Shown: piece by piece, positions 45,995 to 56,728 of the stretch | Layout: the number at the start of each line of letters is the position of its first letter | How positions within the stretch are numbered: position 1 is the stretch's first letter | Assembly: GCF_047948215.1 (NCBI RefSeq) | Contig: NC_134460.1 | Coordinates: 149,910,049-149,974,048, forward strand | Length of the DNA stretch: 64,000 bases | Reading direction: 5' to 3' | DNA from: Lycorma delicatula | Taxonomy: Eukaryota; Arthropoda; Insecta; Hemiptera; Fulgoridae | Program-made: the position numbers and the translations under genes | Notes under the pieces: generated by a model | The model's input: only the letters and a program-made list of their open reading frames with translations | Told to the model about the DNA's origin: nothing | The model's database searches: none

Positions 45995-48385
45995 TATCAT
46001 AAGATGAAAGTAATTCTTATCATTATCAGGCACAAAATTCCAACCAATCGTATTTTATGTTTTTTAACCAATCATATGTGCGAGAAATTCTTAGGCACAA
46101 AATTCCAACCAGTCGTATTCTTTGTTTTTTATCCAATCATAAGGTGAGTAACACTTATCAGTATGAGTCACAAAATTAAAACCAATCGTATTTTTTAGTT
46201 TCTTAACCTAGTAAAATTCTTATCAAACTGATCGGAGATTTTTAAAACTCACTTTAATAATCGCAGTCGTTTTTTAATTATCTATACTTCATCTCATTCT
46301 GTTTTATTAACAAATGTGGAATACTTTTCTAACTTTATACTTTGAATGGTCGGTGGAGGGGGTAATAAATCCATCTTTTCACGATCAATTGTGATATATA
46401 TATATATATATTTTTTTTCAAGTTAGTATAATTAATGATATGTGATGTAAATAATTATAATCCATCAATGTTTCTGAGGATGGATTACTAATCCGAAAGC
46501 GCTCGAACATACTATTAAAGGTTGCTGATAAGTGGAAACTATTATATAAATAATATTTATATTTTTGGAGATGAAATATATGTAAAAATCTTCTCAGTTA
46601 TGCCAAGAAACACGGATATAAATTGGTTGCGATTGATCGAGTAGTTTTTTGTTCATCCCGAACGAACAAAAACCTTCCTCTTTATATAACAGTATAGATA
46701 TAGATAGTTGTGGAAATCATATGGCCGTTTATCGTAAGCGGAATTATCGTGTTAATTATACGAAAATAATTTCACGATTTGGTTTGTTAGAGGTGCATAT
46801 TTTTTTTACGAATAAACGAATGTTGATTTTGGCAAAGATTGTACATTCAGATATATAAATTCAAGGGTAAATTAACATATGTAGGTATACGAGGTTCACA
46901 CGTACGAGCGCCAAGCAACGATCTGAGAATTCGCGTATCATATAAACTAATTTTGATTCTTTAATTGTCAGAGTTTCTTCGTAGCCTTAAGCGTATGACA
47001 TTTTATTTTAGAGAGGAGTGTACGAGGCATAATAATAAATATTTAATAATGATGAGAAGCCTTACAGTTTCATTAAGGCGCTTTAAATAAAAAAAGTACA
47101 GTTTTACCTTGTTACAAACGAAATCCGTTTCATTATCCCGAAAGAACTTGTCTTCTAATCTGATGTCAAGTATCTGAAGAAAGTAAAACCGCTTTTTTAC
47201 GGTATCTTAAAGCGGAGTAGCTTATCTGTGTATAGTTTTATTTATTGTTTTTCTTTAGTTAATCTAGAATTTCGTAATGATTCATCTACATCATCGGTAG
47301 TTATTTTATTATCTTTTTTTCAGCCTATGAAAAGAAAGAAAAAAGGCGAATAATTTTACAATACAAATAGAAAGCCAATTTCCGAACATTAAATGGGGTT
47401 TACCTATATTTTCTGTTATCTCTATCTACGTAAATGATAATTAAAATTATCAAATTAGTTTTTTAAGACGTTTTTAATGGAAGCCTATACTAAGAAGTAT
47501 GCCACAACTAAATAAATATTATAACTGAATGAAAATAAATGAAAATAACGTTAAAAATATTTATTAGATCTTTTTAGGCCTCAAGCGGAAGGTCATTAAC
47601 ATTTCTATCATTTCGAAAGAAATAATAATAATCAATAATTAAACACTTTGATCAGTTATTATTAACTAGTATTATTAATTACCCGATTATCTAATTAGTG
47701 TAATTTTCTTCATAGCGTTGCATAATTTTGTTTCTCTATTGTTATTATTAGTAATGTATTTTTGAAAAATAATTATTTAATCGTATATGTTTATAAGTAA
47801 TTAACAATTTATCAAAAAAATTGATGAAAATTTGTATTGTTGAATAATGTTTAGTTAGTTTTTCATTTTCTTAATTTAAATTCCGTAATACGAGTATGAC
47901 ACTAATATGAGTCGATGCATATATAAACTTTTAAGGTACGGTAAGCACCGGTAAAAGTTGTAATCTCTTCCTAATTATCTATTTTGAGCTGAATGACGAT
48001 GTTGCTTATAGGCCTGAATATCGTTGCGGTCTTGCAGTAAATGAATATATTCAATTCGGCAACAGGAACCCGCTTAATGACTTATCTTAGTCGTCTGAGG
48101 AAAATAGAGATGTTGTTTTTTTACTAGACTGGATTGAGTTTTCCCAAGTTATTTTCAATTATTGTAAACGCCATCTTTTATAAAAAAAAAATTAAATATT
48201 CTACGAAAGTTTTATTTCTGTATCTGTAATGGTTTTCCGGTATTTTTTTTTGAGGGGGGGAGGTTAAATGAGTGGATCTGAGACTGTTTTTTGTTCGAGT
48301 ATGGCAGAAGAGCGGAGACTGTTAGTCCTGGTTATCTGAGTTCACCGCCTAGATGATCCTTTTTTTTTGTTTTTCTTTTTACATA
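45995..48385. other. Anonymous AT-rich sequence with a short tandem repeat
   Basis: Contains the three-unit tandem array at 46012-46225 and an AT tract at about 46392-46410. No gene or mobile element recognised. Confidence 0.5.
46012..46225. repeat. Three-unit degenerate tandem repeat
   Basis: Units of about 65-72 bases sharing ATTCTTA, CACAAAATTCCAACCA, TCGTATTTT, GTTTTTTA and CCAATCATA. The third unit is the most diverged (CACAAAATTAAAACCAATCG). No spacer structure of a CRISPR array: the units are contiguous. Confidence 0.75.
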
Positions 48386-49644
48386 TGAGGTCTGTTCAGA
48401 AAATAACCGAACTTTATTTTTTTAATCTTTATTATTAATTGTACAGATTATCGGCTCCTCTTCCCCTTCAAAATACTACCCTCCCTTATTCACAGACTTT
48501 TTCCAGCGGTGTTTCCACCTCCTGAAGCAGTCCTGGATAGCTTCACTTGAAATAGTCTTTAAGTTAGTGACAAATTCGCTTTAATGTCTTCAATAGTCTC
48601 AAAACGGAGGCGTCCTTTCATCGGTAATTTTAATTTCAGAAATAAGAAAAAAACGCAAGGAACCAGGTCTGAAGAGAAGGGAGGCTGTGGGAGGATAGTC
48701 ATCTGATTTTTGGCACAAAACTGACGAATTGACAAAGCCGAGTGAACGAACGCATCGTCGTGGTGAAGGAATCGTGAATTGTATCGCCCCAATTCTGGTT
48801 TCTGTTTCGAGATTTTTCACGAAACCGTTGTTAAACGTCTTGATCGTACGCACTGTTCACTGTTTCATGTGGAGGCAAGAATTCAAAATGCACAATTCCA
48901 TTAAAATCGAAAAAAACAGAGAGCATCGGATCGAGACTGACATGGTTTCTTGAAGTGTGGGGTTCCTTTGCCGATTGAACTTTTCGTCTCGATGTAGCCG
49001 TAAACCCGGCTTTCCTGTCCCGTTATGATCCTTTGCCTGATTGTTTCATCGTTATCGGCTTGTTCAAGTAGTTGCCGAAAATGTCCACTCGATATTCTTT
49101 TTGCTGTTCGGTCGTCAAACGAGGAACAAACTTTGTTGCGACTCGATGCGTGTTCAGTTTTTCAGTCAAAATGTCACAGACGATCCAATCGTGATGCTAA
49201 CCTCTTCTGCAAGTTCTATGACAGTCGATCGGAGATTTGCACGCACCAGATCGTTGATGGTCTGAACGCGGGTGTCATCGGTTAAAATAGAAAGCCTTCC
49301 TGGTCGAGGGTCATCTTCGATCGACTGACGACCACTTTTAAATTGTGAAAACCGTTTGTAACATTGCGTACGACCCAGAGCGTCATTTCCGTAAGCCGGT
49401 TTCCAAAATTGAAACGTTCTGTGAAAGTTTTCCCCAGTTTCACGTAAAATTTTACACGTTCGTTGCTTCCGAAAATCGTACTTTAAAAAAATAGCTACTT
49501 ACATGTAATCGCGTTGGTCTCAAATAACAAAACAAGTAAACTATCAGGAAGTTGCGCGGAACACCATGCTACCAACCTCATGTCACTAAATATCTCCTTT
49601 GGCGGGTAATTAAAAACGTTCGGTTATTTTCTGAACAGACCTCG
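48386..49644 (-). mobile_element. Full-length mariner element (SETMAR-like group), decayed
   Basis: Terminal inverted repeats TGAGGTCTGTTCAGAAAATA at the left and its complement TATTTTCTGAACAGACCTCG at the right, extending through ACCGAAC/GTTCGGT. TA flanks both ends (48384-48385 and 49645-49646). Length about 1.26 kb, the normal size of a mariner. Confidence 0.93.
48480..49480 (-). pseudogene. Mariner transposase relic (48.4-49.6 kb element)
   Basis: Minus strand, broken by stops and frameshifts. N-terminal FQFWKPAYGNDALGRTQCYK (about 49410), FKSGRQSIEDDPRPGR, TDDTRVQTINDLVRANLRST and ELAEEVSITIGS (to about 49170). The first catalytic region is unreadable (about 48990-48940). Then SLFFSILMELCILNSCLHMK in a shifted frame; the second aspartate in HHDDAFVHSALSIRQF (about 48770); and SSDLVPCVFFLF (about 48650), where the third catalytic aspartate is valine. 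The C-terminus FETIEDIKANLSLT ends near 48560. The protein would have cut and pasted the element at TA sites; this copy is dead. Confidence 0.85.
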
Positions 49645-49805
49645 TATGTACACTTTCCTCGATCGAATCTAGCGTTTTAAAAAAAGACAACTCCAAAGAA
49701 CAAAATTATACTGCAGTAAAGCACGGACAGTTTACAATTGACAACAATAGACGAGAGAAGTGTAAAATACACGGCCAATATTAACACTAGTAGTAGTAGT
49801 AGTAG
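49645..49805. other. Short spacer ending in a TAG/CAG trinucleotide tract
   Basis: Unclassified sequence between the mariner and a trinucleotide tract: (AGT)n from about 49787 turning into (AGC)n at 49804. In the frame that reads CAG as glutamine, the AGT block reads as consecutive TAG stops. Confidence 0.6.
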
Positions 49806-49946
49806 CAGCAGCAGCAGCAGCAAGAGCAGCATGGTAAAGGTGGTACGGTGCAGTCGCCGCCAAGTAACGACGAGCTTGGTGTGTCGACGATTACTAGCCA
49901 ACGTAAAAGCATGTTCCTCGCTCTAAGTAATCCCCTTACCAAATAA
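49806..49946 (+). CDS. Candidate 3'-terminal exon, polyQ-led C-terminus (hypothetical)
   Basis: In the CAG frame the tract reads five glutamines plus QEQHGKGG, then TVQSPPSNDELGVSTITSQR and KSMFLALSNPLTK, and stops at TAA (49944-49946). The 37 residues after polyQ have balanced, non-repetitive composition and mixed codon use, unlike the AT-driven chance frames around them. AATAAA occurs at 50028-50033, about 80 bases after the stop, as expected for a last exon. The upstream boundary would be a splice acceptor at the run of TAG triplets. The polypyrimidine tract expected there is absent, which counts against it. No family recognised, and no companion exon was identified in the window. The overlapping polyserine and polyleucine frames are other readings of the same tract. 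Confidence 0.3.
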   Translation, partial: QQQQQQEQHGKGGTVQSPPSNDELGVSTITSQRKSMFLALSNPLTK

Positions 49947-50114
49947 TTGTTTATTTTTAACAAATGAATACAACAATTTTGAAATGAAATACAATCGTCT
50001 AATTCTGTACTGTACATTTTAAAATGTAATAAAGGATGACAAAATATTACACGGTAAATATTACGATAGATGGTTATTACTGTAATTTTAATTACTTACT
50101 GAAAAATGAATTAT
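49947..50114. other. Putative 3' UTR with AATAAA at 50028
   Basis: AT-rich sequence with a polyadenylation-type hexamer at 50028-50033. It is meaningful only if the exon at 49806-49946 is real. Confidence 0.25.
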
Positions 50115-51345
50115 CCGTTTAATTCCTGAGGTATAACGTTCTCCTTAATGTCATCAGTATCTTCAGTGTAATTTTCGCTATTATCACTATTACTTCATAA
50201 AGAGACGATGAAAGATGATGTCGGAGAATCTATTAAGGATTCTTGGCTCCATGTCATCTTCAATTGACTGTTTTAAACTTTTCACAGTAAGGTTTACAGT
50301 ATTTATCTCTCATCTAATTCATTTTATCTTAATCGTTATGTTGTGGTTCGCATTGTGTCGTTTTACCTCTGACCTTACCATCTCGATTGCATTTAAATCA
50401 GGACGGTACGATGGAAGCCGCAAAACTTCTTTCAAGATATCTGTCAAATTGTTGTCGTTTTCTGTTACTTTTGTAGTTTAAGCATTTGAGACGAAAATGG
50501 AACATGATGTTTCTATAATCAATCAGTTTTCAATCACGTTTTTCAGAAAGGGTATTATGATACGGAGCATTGTCGATAACTTACAGACTCAAGAGGAAGG
50601 TTAGGAACTAATTTTTCTTCAGCCCGTTTCAAATAATTTTTAGTATTCATGCTATCATAGTAGTCGTCGCTTTTCGATTGGGCTGTCCAAGTTAACAATT
50701 CGTATGTAATAAAGCCCATTTCACCTCCGACGTGAATTATAATTAAGCGGTTACCTTTATTTGTTGTCAGACTATGATACAATGTAGGATTCATCTAAGT
50801 ATACGAACGCCCGGTTACATTTCCCCAAATCACTGATTGCCTGCAAATATGAAATCCTTTTCTGCCTAATATTATTTTTTTTTTACAGTTTTTATTTCGT
50901 TTTGCGCCAATTAAAACCTAATTCTTTTAAAATTCTTCTTAAACCGGTTTCACTGCCGTTAAAATTAATTTTAACGTCAATTCTTTACAGAGTTTGTTAA
51001 CTGTTGGCAGCTCCCCTATCTTTCAGTGAAATTCAATCGTAGTTCGTCTACCTACACCGTTATCAAAATCATCCAATCCGGTAAACCGTTTGGAAGGTTT
51101 CTTTTTCATTTTTGGGGTGATCAACAAACATTGTGACCCGTCGGATCGAAGAAGTTCTGTTTTTTCTTTTCTTAGGGTTTGAACCTGAGTCCTGGAAACG
51201 CCACAGACGGCTGCAGTTCTCTCTACACTTTTGTATAACGATTAAATGTTTGTTATTTTTTAATTTACCAACAGCTAAAATTTTTCTTAGTCAAATCATA
51301 CGCGTTGTTTAAAATTTCGCGCCCTGTCTTCGACGTTTTTTATCT
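50115..51345 (-). pseudogene. Tc1-like DDE transposase relic
   Basis: Minus strand, in pieces. The N-terminal paired-type region reads AAVCGVSRTQVQTLRKEKTE (about 51215-51160), then PKMKKKPSKRFTGLDDFDNG (about 51120-51060), RRTTIEFH and LPTVNKLCKELTLKL. The catalytic core reads NKGNRLIIIHVGGEMGFITY (50760-50700) and MNTKNYLKRAEEKLVPNLPL, where an invariant tryptophan is lost. A third block is LPSYRPDLNAIEMV (about 50430-50390). An acidic tail ends the frame (NSDNSENYTEDTDDIKENV, about 50180-50125). These match a family of IS630/Tc1-related transposases widespread in insects whose core reads K-RLIIVHAGG. Numerous stops and frameshifts. I could not identify the terminal inverted repeats, so only the gene span is given. 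Confidence 0.72.
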
Positions 51346-51617
51346 TTCACAACAGACTTAAATTCAGCCGTAACTATTCGCACGTGAACGAACTACTTTA
51401 AAAAGTTTGAATCAAAAACCGCGATAATAACCTTTTGCTAAATATTACCACAGAACTGGAATTTATTTACCTGGAAAAGCAAAAACGCATCAAAAATAAA
51501 ATAAAAATAATTTTTTTGCATTTGAAATACGATGTCGCTTTCTTAATACTGTAAACACAAAGAATCCATCGCTTCTTAAGCAATAATTGCTAATATAAAT
51601 GAATTATTATCTATTAC
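51346..51617. other. Anonymous sequence
   Basis: No feature recognised; it may include the left end of the Tc1-like element and of dispersed repeat D. Confidence 0.4.
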
Positions 51618-52462
51618 TCAGTAATTCGCTTTTGTAAGCGTTTTAAATGTTTTTTTCCGCACCACTTAAGGGGTTTTTTCGGAGGGAATATTATCGATAA
51701 TCGTACGCTATTATCTGTGGAATCGGTATCAAATGGTGTCAAAATATAGGTGTAACTCAACTCGTACAGACACAAATTTAGAACCCACCGGGTTGGTCTA
51801 GTGGTGAACGCGTCTTCCCAAATCAGCTGATTTGGAAGTCGAGAGTTCCAGCGTCCAAGTCCTAGTAAAGCCAGTTATTTTTACACGGATTTGAATACTA
51901 GATCGTGGATACCGGTTTTCGTTGGTGGTTGGGTTTCAATTAACCACACTTCTCAGGATTGGTCGAACTGAGAATGTACAAGACTACACTTCATTTATAC
52001 TCATACATATTATCCTCATTCATCCTCTTAAAAATTATCTAAACGGTAGTTACCGGAGGCTAAACAGTAAAGAAAGAAGAAAGAAGAAAACACAAATTTA
52101 GAGCCAAACTACACTCACATTCCAGTAAGCTTTAAAAAAATTACATTATATTTAGTAAATAAGTTAAAGAAACACAGAATTTAAAGACGAGAACAAAAGA
52201 GTATCGTATGAAAACATCAAGGGCTTTAATAGAATCGAACGTTATATAGCGTGTAATGTTTATAACGTTATATAAACATTTGATTACATCGAGTACTAAT
52301 CGACAAATTAATTTTAAGGTGGCTAATAAATGAATAACTTTTATAGTGTTGTATATAGATATGGCCGCGTTGTGAATCGGCATTGATGCAAGGGACATGA
52401 CAAATTAACTCACACAAACGCAGCGTTTGTTTATTCTTCACTCTACAAGTTAACTGAATACA
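51618..52462 (+). repeat. Dispersed repeat D, copy 2, interrupted by a SINE
   Basis: Matches 1200-1745 in order: TTCGCTTTTGTAA, TTTTTTCGGAGG, CTATTATCTG.GGAATCGGTATC, CAGACACAAAT, then the SINE, then CCAAACTACAC, TTCCAGTAAGC, AGAGTATCGTATGAAAACATC, TTGATGCAAGGGACATGA and TTTATTCTTC. The insertion splits CAGACACAAATTTAGA. Confidence 0.65.
51783..52090 (+). mobile_element. SINE family S, reference copy, with 13-bp target-site duplication
   Basis: Flanked by ACACAAATTTAGA at 51770-51782 and again at 52091-52103. The tRNA-like head has ACCCACCGGGTTGGTCTAGT then GGTGAACGCGTC, with A box TGGTCTAGTGG. A self-complementary AAATCAGCTGATTTGG and a B-box-like GAGTTCCAGCGTCC follow. The body has TGGTTGGGTTTCAATTAACC and CTGAGAATGTACAAGAC. 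The tail is GGAGGCTAAACAGTAAAGAA followed by AAGAAG repeats. At about 308 bases it is the most complete copy here. The empty site can be seen at 1360-1380 in repeat D copy 1. The partner LINE is unknown, and none of the LINE 3' ends in this window shares its tail. Confidence 0.95.
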
Positions 52463-52692
52463 GTAGAGTATTATTATTATTTGATCAGTGTCCAGGCAGT
52501 GCTTCGCTAAATCCGGATTTCTCTGGTCTTTAATAATAATTATAATGAGCGAATTGCAGCTTCATTTAGTGTGTTCTACATATCCTAAATTACAGTTGTT
52601 GTCTTTAGAGATTCGATTAATAAATCCCCTCCCGTACACAGATTTAATTTTATCTTATGCTTTTCCGAGGATATAAAATAGGTACTAAAATA
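52463..52692. other. Anonymous sequence
   Basis: No feature recognised. A 62-codon frame at 52488-52676 has no family signature. Confidence 0.4.
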
Positions 52693-52809
52693 TAAGGTTA
52701 TCATAAAAGAATGGTGCGGTTTTGAACATGGTTTAAATTAAAACAGAATTACTTACAGTTTATGTTTTTTATTTTTCAAATTTGTCGTCTCAAACATTTT
52801 TTTACATAA

Positions 52810-53875
52810 TTAATAAATTTCAATATGTGCGCCCTTAGTCGCTCGACAAATGTTCAAACGATACTCAACTTCTCTCCAAACATTAGTTAACATTTCTTCG
52901 TTAACGGTGGTCATCGCTTCATTAATCCTGTTTTTTAACTGGTTTAGGTCGCGAATTTTTTTGTGTATAAACAACGCTTTTGATGTACCCCCACAAGAAA
53001 AAATCGCAAGTTGTCAGGTCTGGACTCCTTGGAGGCCAAAGTACGGGTCCTTGCCGGCCTATCCATCGATCTCCAAATTTTTTATTCAAAGCGTCCGTGA
53101 CCAATGCATTGCAGTTTGGGGGAGCTCCATCTTGTTGGAAATGAAGTTGATGAATGTTTTCGAGTTCATCCGGCTGAGGAAAGCAATAATCGGTTAACAC
53201 GTCAAGATACGCGACTCCATTAATTGTTTTTTCAGCAAAGAAGAAAGACCCTATTACACGATTTTTCATCACACCACACCAAACATTAACTTTAGGCGAA
53301 TCGCGTTGTTTCTCAATAATTGCGTGTGGGTTTTCAGAGCCCCATATTGGTGAATTGTGTCTGTTAACACATCCATTCACACGGAATGTAGCTTGTCTGT
53401 AAAAATTACATCATCTAAAAATGATTCGTTTTCACTTATTCTGTCCAATATTTAAACAGCGAAATTGTAACATTTTACACCATCATCGGGTTTCAATTCA
53501 TGCAGTATCTGGATTTTATAAGCGTGTAATTTCAGTTTTTTATGTAAAACTTTGTCAACTGTTGATTTTGGAATACCTAATTCGACGCTTAGACGGGGGA
53601 TGGACTTCCCAGGACTTCTAATTGCTGATTGTCTAATTATATAATTAGACAACCTAATTATATAATTAGATAATTATATATATAGACGACAATTATAATT
53701 AGTATAACCGTTTCGTCTGGTACACTTGGTCTACCGGTTGATTTCTGTTTCTTAACTGATCCGGTTTCTTCGAATTGTTTGAACCAACGTGTTATGTTAT
53801 TTTTGTGTGGTGGATCTCTTCGGAATTCACGTCGAAACGAACGTTGAACTAAAATTACGGATTTTGATTCAGCCA
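52810..53875 (-). pseudogene. Transposase of the 52.7-54.1 kb element (lightly damaged)
   Basis: Starts MAESKSVILVQRSFRREFRR (ATG at 53873-53875), then helix-turn-helix ITRWFKQFEETGSVKK and GRPSVPDETV. An AT-rich palindromic insertion interrupts it at about 53640-53705. It resumes IRQSAIRSPGKSIPRLSVEL, GIPKSTVDKVLHKKLKLHAY, LHELKPDD, and the first catalytic aspartate (VIFTD, near 53410; a one-base loss follows). Then ATFRVNGCVNRHNSPIWGSE, the second aspartate in FQQDGAPPN, and the third in RSPDLTTCDFFLWGYIK. A one-base frame change near 52960 precedes the end INEAMTTVNEEMLTNVW and CRATKGAHIEIY. All three catalytic acids survive. Lesions: a stop just after the start of the C-terminal block, two single-base shifts, the insertion, and possible changes at KCYNFAV. 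It is the best-preserved transposase in the window. Confidence 0.9.
53636..53705. repeat. AT-rich palindromic insertion in a transposase gene
   Basis: Contains a perfect 20-bp palindrome GTCTAATTATATAATTAGAC (about 53635-53654), followed by repeated partial copies CTAATTATATAATTAGA and TAATTATATATATAGAC. It lies between codons that are adjacent in the family. Confidence 0.8.
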
Positions 53876-54090
53876 TCAATAAAACACTTTGCTTTGTCTT
53901 TATCCGAGAACATAGTAACTCACTAAACTCACCGCAACAACAATACAAGAACTCACGTTGTGGTTACAACTGCTGATAAACAAACTTTTGGGTTGGAGGC
54001 TTTCAGGGATACCTATATAACATCTAGAAATTTCCCTACAATCTCCCTATGAATTACTGAAACCGCACCATTCTTTTATGATAACCTGTA

Positions 54091-56536
54091 TTTTATTTCA
54101 GAATAACAGTGGACAAACAGGATAGAATAACGCGTGGAAAAAACTGCATATCGTCTGTTTTATAAGCGATAAAGTAAAAAATATTTTTGCCAAAAAAGTC
54201 ACAACCTCTAAGTTACCGTAGTTTCATTTAGGAAATCGGGCTACAGTACTGGTAAAGGTGTTTACCAGTACGCGTGTATGTAAACCGCGTCTTATATTAC
54301 GACAGAAGGGACACGTTTAATCGTCTCTCTAACTGGAATAAATTAAAAAAAAATTAGATTTAACATTTATTGTTTTTAATAAAATAAAACATTTTGAGTT
54401 GTAAATAATCAAGAAAAAGGAATTTTGTAAATTTATATTAACATAAACACGGGCTCATAAAATAAGCTTTCACAATTTTTAACACCTACATATTTACTGT
54501 TCATTCATGTATATAATTTTCTTATTTGAATACTTCTATTTAAATTTGCATACAACAGTAAATTTTAAAGTAATGTAAAACTATTTTATATTTTATTTCG
54601 TAGTTTGTGAAAAGCGATATGTAAGTTTATTTTAAAAGATTAGCGCGATTAAATGTCATAGATAAAATAAAAATTATAAACTGTGCATAACTGGTCTGTA
54701 TTCTATTATTTTAATTTTCTGAGCTAACATCACATTCGATGATAAATTTTATTACGTCGTTCTCATAGACCGGTGTGGGTTTTCTTATTATAATATGCAA
54801 TTTCGATGTCGATGTCCTCTACGTTAAGCCGTAAGAGGTTGTCGATTCACTAAAATTACCATGATTTGTAATTTCACGGCGGACATTTAACTTATTGCAA
54901 ATTGTCATATTTTATTTTTAATTTATCATGATATATTGCGGTTTTTGTGTAGGGAGGGTTCCAAGAACTTTCGCTGAAATCAGAAGCAGGCCTACAGGAA
55001 ATTTGCCGAAGACTTCTGAATCGATCTCGACGACAGGGGAATAACGTTTTTGCGTACAATAGTCTTATTACGATGAAGCACGGCCATCTGTACAGCTTCC
55101 CTGTACAATCTAAATTTAACCCCCTGCGATTTCTTATTGTTTGGGGGCACCGAAGGAAGTACCGGGAGGACTTTGATCACAGAGCGAAAACGAAGTAGAG
55201 ATGTTCGCGCGCGATTGGCTCGTGAAGCGGCCTCAAACTTTTTATTAAGAAAGGATTTACAAGCTACCCGTTCGTTGGGAAAATTGTGTAGTACTTCAGG
55301 AAGACTAAAGCGATAATTATATTTCGTGTTTTTATTTTGTATTAACAAATGTTAAAAACATAAAAGTCCGGTATTTATTTGACCGACTTGACTTAATATT
55401 GTAAACGATTAAGTTTGAACGTAGATTATCTCCGAAATAAATCGTTAGATTTTCATAAAATGTAGATAAATATTTAATCTGTTTACGATTGTCGATTATC
55501 TTTAAAAAATTTCAGCCGTTTCTAGTCGATATGTTTTGTAACGTTAATCGACAAAATAGTCCGTTTTAAGAGCCATGATTCTGAAGGCTTATTTTGGGAT
55601 TAGCCGTATAAATATAGAAGAAATCCATTTAAGTGATACCAGAGATCGTCTAAAATCTTAATAGTTTTTATATCGAAATGCCGAATCTCAAATTAATTTT
55701 TATTTTTCTGCAAACTGATACGGGAAACACTATACCAATTTCGTAACTAATTAAATGTTTTAAATAAAAGATTTGTTGAAGACAGTGTAACTGGCAATCT
55801 GCATCGTCAAAACGTACTAAAAGAGAAATACTATGTATTAAAAAAAAAAGTTTTGACATTATAAAATTTAAATACAAACAGATGAACTTAAAAAAATAAT
55901 AAATTATAAATTCACTGATCGTGAATATTTATTGTATAATTAGATGTATTAAATGTTTATAATATATACACATATTAAATTTATTTACATTTAAAAAATG
56001 TTATTTCAAACAAGATTTTTTGTGAACTTTTCCATTTGAGTTGCACATGAAATATCAATTTGTTGACGATTCATAAAAATGTCTTATAATTTCTCCGGTT
56101 GTTTTACGTCATATCTACCTCCCGTAATGATTTTGAATATTTGGACCTATCTTCAACGTTATTATTATCAAATGTTTTATATTTATGTTAAAAGATTTTT
56201 AAAAAAAAAAGCAGATTCAAAATCCCGTGCTTTCTTTTACTTGAAAAGATTAAAGATTTTACAGAGTTCTTAAAGAGTAGATATCTGAAATACGAGTATA
56301 TTTACCGCCGAAATAAAATTACGAAAAGCGATATGAACATGTTAAGTAAAGTCACGCTTGAGTTGGGGAATTTTCAAAATCAGTATGATACGTTTAATTT
56401 CTCGATTACATATCTGTCATTTGAAAGTCAGTATCTACACAAAAAGTGTTAAATTTTTTTTATCCTTTAATTTTCTTAGAAATATTAGGGTAAAAACTTA
56501 ATATTGCTGCCTAAAAATCCGTTGATAAACAGTAGA
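54091..56536. other. Anonymous AT-rich sequence with one strong hairpin
   Basis: No confident gene. A perfect 11-bp hairpin lies at 54246-54271. The 118-codon minus-strand frame at 54992-55348 has balanced composition but matches no family I can name; it could be a relic of a decayed element. Confidence 0.45.
54246..54271. repeat. Perfect 11-bp hairpin
   Basis: GTACTGGTAAA, loop GGTG, TTTACCAGTAC. No neighbouring gene. Confidence 0.9.
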
Positions 56537-56728
56537 GTTATTGCAGACAATTAACCCGGTAGTACCCTTGCGCACCGTAATACGAACTGATAATTTTTAC
56601 AATTTTTTAATATTATTTATTATTAATAATTTTTATTGCATTTAGCAGAGGAAATATGAACAGATAAAAAATTATCAGCTTGCATTGCGGTGCGCAAGCG
56701 TACTGCAGGATTAATTGTCTGCAATAAC
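56537..56728. mobile_element. MITE-like element with about 60-bp terminal inverted repeats
   Basis: Left arm GTTATTGCAGACAATTAACC...TTGCGCACCG...CTGATAATTTTT. The right arm, reverse-complemented, is GTTATTGCAGACAATTAATC...TTGCGCACCG...CTGATAATTTTT. The two arms enclose about 70 AT-rich bases. Total 192 bases, non-coding. The flanking duplication is ambiguous (TA or TAG). Confidence 0.85.

Larger units (their letters stand above)
52693..54090 (-). mobile_element. DUF4817/mariner-type transposon with matching ends
   Basis: Left end AGGTTATCATAAAAGAATGG then TGCGGTTTT; right end, reverse-complemented, CAGGTTATCATAAAAGAATG then GTGCGGTTT. TA lies outside both. About 1.4 kb with a transposase filling the inside. 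The near-identical ends over about 30 bases and few coding lesions suggest a comparatively recent insertion. Confidence 0.93.

Noticed and set aside
46012..46225. CRISPR-like array
   Set aside because: Only three contiguous degenerate units, no spacers, no cas genes and an animal-type sequence context.
49677..50017. Polyleucine, polyserine and polytyrosine frames
   Set aside because: Three readings of one AGT/AGC trinucleotide tract; no conserved sequence outside the run in those frames.
54992..55348. 118-codon minus-strand frame, possibly LINE C-terminus
   Set aside because: A VLPSVPP stretch recalls LINE C-termini, but nothing around it aligns with RT or zinc-knuckle motifs; left unassigned.
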